Shown here: piece after piece, positions 1-5,523 of the stretch
How positions within the stretch are numbered: the first letter of the stretch is position 1
Layout of the letters: the number at the start of each line of letters is the position of its first letter
Assembly: GCA_031273985.1 (NCBI GenBank)
Contig: JAISQV010000260.1
Coordinates: forward strand, 1 to 10,688
Reading direction: 5' to 3'
DNA from: Spirochaetaceae bacterium
Lineage (GTDB): Bacteria > Spirochaetota > Spirochaetia > Treponematales > Breznakiellaceae
DNA length: 10,688 nt
The notes under the pieces: model-generated
What the model saw: the letters and a program-made list of their open reading frames with translations, nothing else
Databases searched by the model: none
Told to the model about the DNA's origin: nothing
Translations under genes and position numbers: made by a program

Positions 1-41
1 CTGAAGAACCCGCTCACCGGTTCGCGGGGGAGAGCCTCCTC

Positions 42-171
42 GGGCCTGCGGCCCTGCGGGGGCTTCCGCGACCCCCGTGCGGGGGGCTCGGCCCCCCGCA
101 ACGCCCCCCGGCCCCATTCCGGAGTTTTGCGCAGCAAAACTCCCAAGCTGAAGCCGCAAAGCGGCTTCAGC
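42..171. repeat. Cluster of five adjacent hairpins in the intergenic region downstream of deoD
   Basis: No gene is visible in 1-213. Five inverted repeats follow one another: 42-46/50-54 (5 bp), 57-62/72-77 (6 bp, 9-nt loop), 78-87/91-100 (10 bp, perfect), 121-130/134-143 (10 bp, perfect) and 147-157/161-171 (11 bp, perfect). Four of the five have 3-nt loops. The segment GCAACGCCCC occurs at 98-107 and again at 173-182, each time at the end of a perfect hairpin, so the region looks modular (hairpin plus shared tail) rather than random GC-rich DNA. It lies just past the deoD stop, so it would be transcribed as the deoD 3' end. It could protect that end or stop transcription, but no T-run follows any stem in the deoD direction, so a classical terminator is not supported. 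A dispersed palindromic repeat (REP-like) is the alternative. Confidence 0.7.
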
Positions 172-213
172 AGCAACGCCCCGTGATTTCTCCCCGGAGT
201 TTGCTTCACCGCC

Positions 214-918
214 TCACGATACCGCCGCCTCCAGGGCCACCTCCATCATCTGGGTAAAACTCGTCTGGCGCTCCTCCGCTGTGGTAACTTCGTGGGAGAT
301 GAGACTGTCCGAGATGGTGAGTACGCACAGGGCCTCCCTGCCGAATTTGGCGGCCAGCGTGTAGAGTTCGGCGCATTCCATCTCCACCGCCAAACAGCCG
401 AACCGGGCCCAAAGTTTCCATTCGTCCGGGTCTTCCGTGTAAAACATATCCGAGGAAATCACCGGCCCCACCACGGGACGGTAGTTCCGGGCCACGGCGG
501 CGTCGTAGGCGGCCTTGAGCAGGCCGAAGGTTGCGGTGGGGGCGTAGTCCATGCCCCTAAGCCGGATACGGTTGGCAGCGGAGTTGGTGGAAGCCGACAT
601 GGCAATGACCAGGTCCCGGACCCGCACATCCTCCCTGATGCCTCCCGCGGTACCCACCCGTATGGCCCGCTTAACCCCGTATTCGCTGAAAAGTTCGTTC
701 ACATAAATCGAGATGGAAGGTATTCCCATGCCGGTACCCTGCACCGACACCCTCTTCCCCCGGTAGGTCCCGGTAAAGCCCAGCATATTCCGTATGGCCG
801 TGTACTGAACGGCATCTTCCAGGTAGGTTTCGGCAATAAATTTTGCCCGCAGCGGGTCGCCGGGCAGCAGAATAGCCTCGGCGATCTCACCGGGCCCGGC
901 GGCAATATGAATAGACAT
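214..918 (-). CDS. deoD: Purine nucleoside phosphorylase, DeoD type (hexameric)
   Basis: This 234-residue cytoplasmic enzyme should catalyse reversible phosphorolysis of purine (deoxy)ribonucleosides to free base and (deoxy)ribose-1-phosphate in purine salvage. It aligns without gaps to E. coli DeoD numbering over the key sites: His4 (from the neighbouring subunit), the phosphate site Gly20-Asp21 with Arg24, Arg43 and Arg87, Thr90 where E. coli has Ser, the nucleoside-site segment Glu179-Met180-Glu181, catalytic Asp204 in the stretch SDSLISHE, and Arg217 in the conserved TTAEERQTSF-type segment. Length is close to the usual 235-239. The start is supported by GGAGGAG (921-927 on the minus strand) placed 2 nt before the ATG. 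The family is certain; base preference cannot be read from sequence. It stands alone, divergent from the Uma2 gene, with no other nucleoside gene in view. Confidence 0.97.
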   Translation of the reverse strand: MSIHIAAGPGEIAEAILLPGDPLRAKFIAETYLEDAVQYTAIRNMLGFTGTYRGKRVSVQGTGMGIPSISIYVNELFSEYGVKRAIRVGTAGGIREDVRVRDLVIAMSASTNSAANRIRLRGMDYAPTATFGLLKAAYDAAVARNYRPVVGPVISSDMFYTEDPDEWKLWARFGCLAVEMECAELYTLAAKFGREALCVLTISDSLISHEVTTAEERQTSFTQMMEVALEAAVS

Positions 919-946
919 GACTCCTCCGTGTATGTAAGGTTTTTAC

Positions 947-975
947 AGTATAAGGCCGCTTCCGGCGCGAATCCA
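947..975 (-). promoter_or_regulatory. Possible deoD promoter in the deoD/Uma2 divergent spacer
   Basis: On the minus strand TATACT (947-952) is a good -10 box, placed about 28 nt upstream of the deoD ATG. A weak TGGATT (970-975) lies 17 nt further upstream as a -35 candidate (3 of 6 matches). In the opposite direction TATACT at 1018-1023 precedes the Uma2 gene, but it has no recognisable -35 and would give a leader of only about 10 nt. No operator is evident in the 121-bp spacer. Confidence 0.35.
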
Positions 976-1039
976 CACCCCGTTCCCGCTTCGGCTTTCC
1001 TCGCCGCGGATATGGTGTATACTGGTAGCAGGAGGGCCT

Positions 1040-1663
1040 ATGTCGTCGATATACGAAAGCTGCGAAGAAGCCCCGGAGCGCCGACGCTACACCTACGCCG
1101 ACGCCCTTGCCTGGAGCGAGGAACTGCGGGCGGAGATCATCGACGGGGAGATTTACATGATGGCGCCGCCCCTGCGCGCCCACCAGGAGGTGCTGCGTAA
1201 TATTCTGGTCAAGCTGGCCAATTTTCTGGAAGATAAACCCTGCAAGGTGTATCCCGCGCCCTTTGGGGTCAGGCTCTTCCCCGAACCGGACGACAGCGAC
1301 GATACCCTGGTGGAGCCGGACATAACGGTGGTCTGCGACGAGTCCAAACTGGACGAGCGGGGCTGCAAGGGCGCGCCGGACCTGATCATCGAGGTACTCT
1401 CCCCCTCCAACCCCCGGCACGATCTGCTGCTGAAGTTCAACCTCTACCTGAGGGCGGGGGTCCGGGAGTACTGGGTCGTGGACCCGGAAACAAAGACCGT
1501 CATCGTGTACACGCTGAAGGACGGGCGCTACGGGGCGGTTTCCTACGAAGCGGAGTCCAGCCTTCCCGCGGGGGCCGCCTCCTCCGTGCCTGAGGGCCCC
1601 GTGGTGCCGGTTAGCGTACTGCCCCCCTGCGCCATCGATCTGCGGCAGATTTTCGCCGGGTAA
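1040..1663 (+). CDS. Uma2 family protein (DUF820), PD-(D/E)XK nuclease fold
   Basis: This 207-residue protein has the Uma2 (DUF820) layout: an N-terminal segment with Glu32 and IIDGEIYMM (33-41), then H48 at the start of a helix, then VEPDITVVCD (91-100), PDLIIEVLSPSN (113-124) and a helix with Lys132 leading into REYWVVDPE (142-150). Asp94, Glu118 and Lys132 are the expected metal-site residues of the PD-(D/E)XK fold. The family is very common in cyanobacteria and scattered elsewhere. It is annotated as a putative endonuclease, but cellular function is generally unknown and this copy could be domesticated. The start is well supported by AGGAGG (1030-1035), 4 nt before the ATG. The C-terminal 40 residues are Pro/Ser/Val-rich and poorly conserved. 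The next gene starts 5 nt after the stop, so the two are probably co-transcribed. Confidence 0.88.
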   Translation: MSSIYESCEEAPERRRYTYADALAWSEELRAEIIDGEIYMMAPPLRAHQEVLRNILVKLANFLEDKPCKVYPAPFGVRLFPEPDDSDDTLVEPDITVVCDESKLDERGCKGAPDLIIEVLSPSNPRHDLLLKFNLYLRAGVREYWVVDPETKTVIVYTLKDGRYGAVSYEAESSLPAGAASSVPEGPVVPVSVLPPCAIDLRQIFAG

Positions 1664-1668
1664 GGCCG

Positions 1669-2406
1669 GTGGACGGGAAGCGCTGGCAGGCCTTCTGCCG
1701 GGCCCGGGACCGCTTCCGGGAATTCACGGAAAGCCTGGACCGGGAGTTGCCCGGCCTCCGCGCCCTGCAGCAAAGCCTGGCGGACAGCCGGGGCGGCCCG
1801 GCCTACACCGTGGAGACGCCGGTGCTCTACAATTTTCGCCTCGACGAGCTTGGCCCAAAGGACCGGATCAATCTGATTCTTGTGGCGGACAATCCGGGCC
1901 GCCGGGAGCAGGCGGCGGAAAACCGGCGCTACCTGGTGGGCCCCTCCGGCAAAATAGCGCGGCGCTTCTTCCATGAACACCCGGAGCTGGGCGTAGACTT
2001 TGATCACACCGTGATCATCCTGAACAAGACCCCCATTCACAGCCCCCGCACCCAGGAACTCCGGGAACTCTGCCTGCTGGGCGGCCCGGCCCTGGCCGCG
2101 GCCCTTGCCGCCTCCCAGCGGGTCATGGCGGAACTGCTCCTGGAGTTTCACCGCAGTCTCGCCGCGCCGGTCTGGATCACCGGCTACTCGGAGATGCGCC
2201 GCCGGGGAATCTTTGAAGCCTACACGGCGGCGCTGACGGAACTTTACGGCGGGGAAGCGCTGCGGGAGGGGGTTTTTCTCTACCGGCATTTTTCCATGAA
2301 CCAGTTTACGATAGACCTGAAGCAGCAGCGGGAAGCGGGGGAGGGGAGCGCCGCCGCCCTGGAACGCATGGGCCGGGCCTACCGGCAGCGTATACTGCGC
2401 TGGTAA
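1669..2406 (+). CDS. Uracil-DNA glycosylase superfamily-like protein, diverged
   Basis: This is a 245-residue cytoplasmic protein without signal or membrane segment. Several stretches follow the order of the uracil-DNA glycosylase superfamily. LILVADNPGRRE (69-80) resembles the motif-1 pattern GEAPG..E. YLVGPSGKIARRFF (88-101) resembles the VG..G..L segment. VIILNKTPIHSPRT (115-128) resembles the N..K..P.(N)R.P strand. HFSMNQ (207-212) sits where the late histidine motif is expected. The match is by motif order only: the motif-1 Asp replaces the usual Glu and the late motif is not canonical, so activity is uncertain. The start is GTG at 1669 with only a weak AAGG ahead of it; translational coupling to the Uma2 gene 5 nt upstream would explain this. 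No better in-frame start is near. It converges on the XRE gene across a 75-bp spacer. Confidence 0.6.
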   Translation: MDGKRWQAFCRARDRFREFTESLDRELPGLRALQQSLADSRGGPAYTVETPVLYNFRLDELGPKDRINLILVADNPGRREQAAENRRYLVGPSGKIARRFFHEHPELGVDFDHTVIILNKTPIHSPRTQELRELCLLGGPALAAALAASQRVMAELLLEFHRSLAAPVWITGYSEMRRRGIFEAYTAALTELYGGEALREGVFLYRHFSMNQFTIDLKQQREAGEGSAAALERMGRAYRQRILRW

Positions 2407-2481
2407 CGCCGCCGCATTACTGCCGGAAATCCGCCGGTTATGTGTCGTTGTTCCGTACCCATTATTTGAATGTGGGGGGCA

Positions 2482-2814
2482 TTATGCCCTATCTTTGGCT
2501 TTGCAATTTTCGGCGATGGTTTCTTGTATGGTTTCCCGAACAATCTGCTTCATATCGGTAACAATCGCCTGATGTAAACGTTCAAAAGATTCATCAAGGG
2601 TACCTGAAACACTAAAAAGTTGGTGGGGTTCAACCATAAGGGCTTTGGCGAGGCGTTCCAGCATTTCGGGCTTGGGATATTTGTTACACGTTTCGATCAT
2701 GGCGATATAGTGGGTGGACACATTGGCTTTTTCCGCCAGTTGTTCCTGCGTCAAGCCCAGTTTCTGACGGTTTATCTTGAAATTCCGGGCCAATATTTCT
2801 CTAATGCCTGTCAT
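2482..2814 (-). CDS. XRE-family helix-turn-helix transcriptional regulator
   Basis: This 110-residue DNA-binding protein has a Cro/C1-type HTH over residues 7-66. Residues IREILARNFKINRQKLGL form helix 1, TQEQLAEKANVS (22-33) is the classic helix 2-turn segment, and THYIAMIETCNKYPKPEML is the recognition helix and beyond. Residues 74-104 form a predicted amphipathic helix with regular hydrophobic spacing, a likely dimerisation or partner-binding arm. There is no toxin, peptidase or ligand domain. The ATG at 2814 is the only sensible start, but the ribosome site is weak (AAAAGAT immediately upstream). The gene is visibly more AT-rich than the genes on either side except the lipoprotein. A divergent lipoprotein gene and a palindrome at 3030-3047 suggest that it controls itself, the lipoprotein, or both. 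That link is inferred. Confidence 0.92.
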   Translation of the reverse strand: MTGIREILARNFKINRQKLGLTQEQLAEKANVSTHYIAMIETCNKYPKPEMLERLAKALMVEPHQLFSVSGTLDESFERLHQAIVTDMKQIVRETIQETIAENCKAKDRA

Positions 2815-2863
2815 ATCTTTTAGTAAAATGACCTCTTCGGCAATACTATATGGTTTATCCCAC

Positions 2864-2893
2864 TTGACTAACTTCCTTTATGGTCATTATACT
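2864..2893 (+). promoter_or_regulatory. Candidate promoter in the XRE/lipoprotein divergent spacer
   Basis: TTGACT (2864-2869) and TATACT (2888-2893) are separated by 18 nt on the plus strand, matching sigma-70-type boxes at 5 of 6 positions each. A transcript from here would carry a leader of roughly 170 nt before the lipoprotein start at 3068. The same bases hold a minus-strand TATAAT (2886-2891) that could serve the XRE gene, though no good -35 pairs with it. A second, weaker pair (TTGAAG 3007-3012 and TATGAA 3032-3037, 19 nt apart) overlaps the palindrome. Confidence 0.4.
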
Positions 2894-3029
2894 TTGCCTT
2901 AGTGTGCATATTCCTGTAGAATTTTGTGGTTCCTTAGCCAAATTGTAAGGAATTTTGCCGCAAAGCGGGTCATTTTGACCAACAAGCAGCCCTTGAGGGC
3001 GGGAATTTGAAGGGGCGGAAGTCTCAAAA

Positions 3030-3047
3030 TGTATGAAAATTCATACA
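3030..3047. promoter_or_regulatory. Perfect 8-2-8 palindrome, candidate operator for the XRE regulator
   Basis: TGTATGAA (3030-3037), a 2-bp AA spacer, and TTCATACA (3040-3047) form an exact inverted repeat, 21 bp upstream of the lipoprotein ATG and 9 bp upstream of its Shine-Dalgarno. Its size and symmetry are what dimeric Cro/C1-type proteins bind, and an XRE gene lies divergently across the same spacer. Binding here would block a lipoprotein promoter or its early elongation. No second copy is visible elsewhere in the spacer. The alternative, an RNA hairpin over the ribosome site, is less likely given the 2-nt loop. Confidence 0.5.
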
Positions 3048-3055
3048 AAAACATT

Positions 3056-3062
3056 AGGAGGG
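3056..3062 (+). promoter_or_regulatory. Strong Shine-Dalgarno that fixes the lipoprotein start
   Basis: AGGAGGG lies 5 nt before the ATG at 3068. The earlier in-frame ATG at 3029 has no ribosome site, overlaps the palindrome, and would add 13 polar residues in front of the signal peptide. The start at 3068 is therefore preferred. Confidence 0.85.
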
Positions 3063-3067
3063 TAGTT

Positions 3068-3520
3068 ATGAGAACTACAAAAAAATGGGGTGCATTGCTC
3101 CTCGCGGGAATGCCCGGCATGGTGCTGGTACTCGGAATGATGGTTGTTGGGTGCTCAAGTGCTCCTAAAACCTTCGTGAGGGGCAGCAGTGGCGATACTA
3201 CTATTTTACTTCGTGACGGTTTGGAATATGAGCGGGCCTTCCGTGAAATTGCCTTTGTCCTTAACAGGCACGGCTTTGACTCAGATACGCTACAGCCGGA
3301 AGTCGGTTATATTCGCACTCGTTGGGCCAGGACTACATGGACCAACTCAAACATTGACGCGTATAGAGTACGTATAGTTTGCAATTTTAATCCTGCTCGA
3401 ACTCAGTTAATAGTAAAAGCCGAAGCAGAATATTTAATAAAACGTGTATGGGTTCAAGGCTATGACACAAGAGCAATAGCCGATATACGCAATGATCTTA
3501 ATATGGCTGTTGGTAATTAA
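3068..3520 (+). CDS. Small secreted lipoprotein of unknown function (possibly BamC-like fold)
   Basis: This is a 150-residue protein. Residues 1-28 are a lipoprotein signal peptide: a positive start (MRTTKKW), a hydrophobic core from 8 to 27, and the lipobox VVGC with Cys29 as the predicted lipidated residue. The mature part (about 120 residues) has the pattern DGLEYERAFREIAFVLNRHGF (helix) followed by short strands ending in GYIRTRW, then two more strands around YRVRIVCNF and TQLIVKAEAEYL. One helix packed on a sheet of this order recalls the helix-grip repeats of BamC/NlpB-type lipoproteins, but this is a shape argument and not a family assignment. It is AT-rich relative to its neighbours, like the XRE gene opposite it. 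Anchoring in the inner or outer membrane cannot be decided. I do not recognise the gene. Confidence 0.85.
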   Translation: MRTTKKWGALLLAGMPGMVLVLGMMVVGCSSAPKTFVRGSSGDTTILLRDGLEYERAFREIAFVLNRHGFDSDTLQPEVGYIRTRWARTTWTNSNIDAYRVRIVCNFNPARTQLIVKAEAEYLIKRVWVQGYDTRAIADIRNDLNMAVGN

Positions 3521-3563
3521 TCCGGACTGGTAGCGGTCTCTACAGCAGATTTTTCATCGCATA

Positions 3564-3660
3564 ACAGGCCTGTAAGGTAACGGCAGGCGTAAAGGCGAAC
3601 TGGGGGCGGCGGACAGCGGGGTTGACCGCTTTCGCGGTCAATTGTAAGAGTTCTCCGCCC
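3564..3660. repeat. Structured element in the 276-bp gap before the ABC operon
   Basis: The gap 3521-3796 has no gene. It holds a 10-bp perfect palindrome ACAGGCCTGT (3564-3573) and a perfect 8-bp hairpin TTGACCGC/GCGGTCAA (3622-3629/3634-3641, loop TTTC). The hairpin is enclosed by a possible outer stem GGCGGA/TCCGCC (3608-3613/3654-3659). A TTTTT at 3667-3671 follows, so the element might end lipoprotein transcription, though the gap to the T-run makes this uncertain. The stretch AATTGTAAG at 3640-3648 recurs at 2941-2949. Confidence 0.5.
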
Positions 3661-3761
3661 TTCCCATTTTTATCCCTAAATGCTCAAAAAATCTTAGGCG
3701 CAGTACATAGGCGCAATTGCACATAACGTGGATTTCTTCATCCTTAATTTTACCTCAACCC

Positions 3762-3790
3762 TTGAAAGGCCGCTTTTTTTGTGCTAGGGT
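3762..3790 (+). promoter_or_regulatory. Candidate promoter of the ABC operon, very short or leaderless mRNA
   Basis: TTGAAA (3762-3767) is followed 17 nt later by TAGGGT (3785-3790), preceded by TGC as an extended -10. Transcription would begin within a base or two of the ATG at 3797, so the transcript may be leaderless. The same bases offer AGGGTG (3786-3791) as a weak ribosome site, 5 nt from the ATG. The two readings exclude one another. Confidence 0.35.
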
Positions 3791-3796
3791 GCCTCC

Positions 3797-4780
3797 ATGA
3801 TTGAAGTAACGGATCTACGCAAACGGTACGGCGTTGTGGAGGCGGTGAAGGGAGTCTCCTTCAGCCTGGGGGCCGAACAGGTGCTGGGCTTTCTCGGGCC
3901 CAACGGGGCGGGCAAGACGACGATCATGAAGATCCTGACGGGCTATCATTTCCCCACCGCCGGGACGGCGAAGGTTGACGGAATCTCCGTGGAGGAGGAT
4001 CCCGTGGAGGTGAAGAAACGCATAGGCTACCTGCCCGAGGCGGTGCCCCTCTACGGGGACCTTACCGTAAGGGAGTACCTTTCCTTCATGGCCCGGGCGC
4101 GGCTCCTTTCCCGCGAGGAGGGGCGGCGGGCTGTGGAGGCGGGCATAGAGTCCTGCGGGCTGGCAGGCATGGCCTACCGGCGCATAGACACCCTTTCCAA
4201 GGGCTACCGGCAGCGGGTGGGGCTGGCCCAGGCGATCATCCACGATCCGCCCATACTGATCCTGGACGAGCCCACCACGGGGCTCGACCCCAACCAGATC
4301 ATCGAAATACGGAGCCTCATCAAGGAGCTGGGCAAGCGGAAGACCGTGCTCCTTTCCACCCACATTTTGCAGGAGGTGGAGGCCGTGGCTACCCAGGTGC
4401 TGATCATCCACGAGGGGCGCATCGCCGCCCAGGGGAGGCCCGACGAGATCGCCGCCTCCCTCAAGGGGGGCGACACCTGGGACCTGTTGCTGAAGGGGGC
4501 CGGAGCGGAGGCGGTGAAGGAAAAGCTGGACAAGTTTGCCCTCTCCGCGGGCTTCGAGCTTTCCTCCCTGACCGCCGAAGACGGCGGAGGCGGCACGGTG
4601 CGGGCGGGTTTCTTTCTGGCGGGGGAGGGCGACGCGCCCCGCTCCGCGCCGGGGGAGCAGCTCTTTGACTGGGCCGTCATGGAGGGGCTCAAGCTGCTTG
4701 AGATGAACCGCAGGAAGTTCAGCCTGGAGGATATATTTGTGAAGCTTACCGGCGACAGCGCCGGTGAGGAGCGCTTATGA
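3797..4780 (+). CDS. ABC transporter ATP-binding protein, GldA-like
   Basis: This 327-residue ATPase is the motor of a membrane ABC system. It shows Walker A GPNGAGKTT (34-42), a Q-loop region IGYLPEAVPLY (77-87) in which Glu81 stands where Gln is usual (common in the GldA/ABC-2 group), the signature LSKGYRQRV (133-141), Walker B ILILDEP (153-159), D-loop GLD (162-164) and H-loop His189. After the core (to about 220), a C-terminal extension of about 100 residues ends in KFSLEDIFVKLT, the usual ABC-2 tail. All catalytic parts are intact. The gene overlaps the permease by the four bases ATGA (4777-4780), and the operon continues through the GldG-like and DUF4340 genes. The substrate is unknown. 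The GldA name is by similarity; gliding motility is not implied. Confidence 0.93.
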   Translation: MIEVTDLRKRYGVVEAVKGVSFSLGAEQVLGFLGPNGAGKTTIMKILTGYHFPTAGTAKVDGISVEEDPVEVKKRIGYLPEAVPLYGDLTVREYLSFMARARLLSREEGRRAVEAGIESCGLAGMAYRRIDTLSKGYRQRVGLAQAIIHDPPILILDEPTTGLDPNQIIEIRSLIKELGKRKTVLLSTHILQEVEAVATQVLIIHEGRIAAQGRPDEIAASLKGGDTWDLLLKGAGAEAVKEKLDKFALSAGFELSSLTAEDGGGGTVRAGFFLAGEGDAPRSAPGEQLFDWAVMEGLKLLEMNRRKFSLEDIFVKLTGDSAGEERL

Positions 4781-5520
4781 GCATTGTTACGGTCAAGTCC
4801 CGGAAGGCCCTTTCCCTGGCCGGAAAGGAACTCTATTCCTGCCTCTGGTCCCCGGTGTTTTACGGCATCGCGGTATTTTTCCTGCTCTTTACCGGGGTGT
4901 GGCTCTTTTACTTTCAGCGTTACTTCACCCTGAATCAGGCCAGCCTCAGGCCCTGGTTCGCCGCCTTTCCCCTGGCCTTTGTCCTGGTCATTCCCGTGAT
5001 CACCATGCGGAGCTGGGCGGAGGAGTGGAAGACCGGCACGGCGGAATTACTGCTCTCCATGCCCTTCTCCGAATGGGACCTGGTGCTGGGAAAGTACCTC
5101 TCCGCCATGGGGATAGTAACGGCCCTCCTCGTGCTGACCCTGCCCCTGCCCTTCACCCTTTCCGGCCTGGGAAACTACGACGCCGGGGTCATAGCCGGGG
5201 AATACCTCGGGGCACTGCTCCTGGCCTCCTCATCGGTGAGCCTCGGGAACCTGCTCTCCTCCCTGGCGAAGAATCAGGGCGGCGCCTTCCTGGGCTGCGC
5301 GGCGGTGCTGCTCGTGGTAACCATGCTCGCCCAGATCACCCAGTCCCTGAGCCTGCCCCCGGCGCTGGCCGGTTTCCTCAGCTTCTTTTCCCTGGCCTTT
5401 CACTTTGAAAGCTTTTCCCGGGGCCTCCTGGACAGCCGGGACCTGGCCTTCTTCATCCTGAGTACAGCCCTGTTTCTGTACCTCAACACCCAGACATTGT
5501 TATACCGTAAGTGGAGGTAG
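4777..5520 (+). CDS. ABC-2 type permease, GldF-like
   Basis: This is a 247-residue integral inner-membrane protein with six likely helices at about 26-46, 61-78, 107-128, 141-161, 169-187 and 222-241. Between helices 2 and 3 is the cytoplasmic stretch MRSWAEEWKTGTAELLLSMP (77-96), with E and TGT..LLL..P as in GldF and related ABC-2 permeases. This is the region that contacts the ATPase. Length is typical for the family. GAGGAG (4766-4771), 5 nt ahead of the ATG and inside the ATPase gene, supports the start. Only one permease is present, so a homodimer with two ATPases is expected. Its last codons carry the ribosome site for the next gene. Confidence 0.92.
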   Translation: MSIVTVKSRKALSLAGKELYSCLWSPVFYGIAVFFLLFTGVWLFYFQRYFTLNQASLRPWFAAFPLAFVLVIPVITMRSWAEEWKTGTAELLLSMPFSEWDLVLGKYLSAMGIVTALLVLTLPLPFTLSGLGNYDAGVIAGEYLGALLLASSSVSLGNLLSSLAKNQGGAFLGCAAVLLVVTMLAQITQSLSLPPALAGFLSFFSLAFHFESFSRGLLDSRDLAFFILSTALFLYLNTQTLLYRKWR

Positions 5521-5523
5521 GAA

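Noticed and set aside
292..1200. Long open frame on the plus strand across deoD
   Set aside because: It is antisense to a gene with every DeoD catalytic residue in place, has no ribosome site, and its product is compositionally odd. High GC leaves many such open shadow frames.
2482..2814. XRE protein as the antitoxin of a toxin-antitoxin pair
   Set aside because: No small toxin-like gene is adjacent on the same strand. The divergent neighbour is a lipoprotein with a clear signal peptide.
2899..3120. 73-residue minus-strand frame with a hydrophobic start, upstream of the XRE gene
   Set aside because: It reads antisense through the lipoprotein signal peptide, palindrome and ribosome site, and has no ribosome site of its own.
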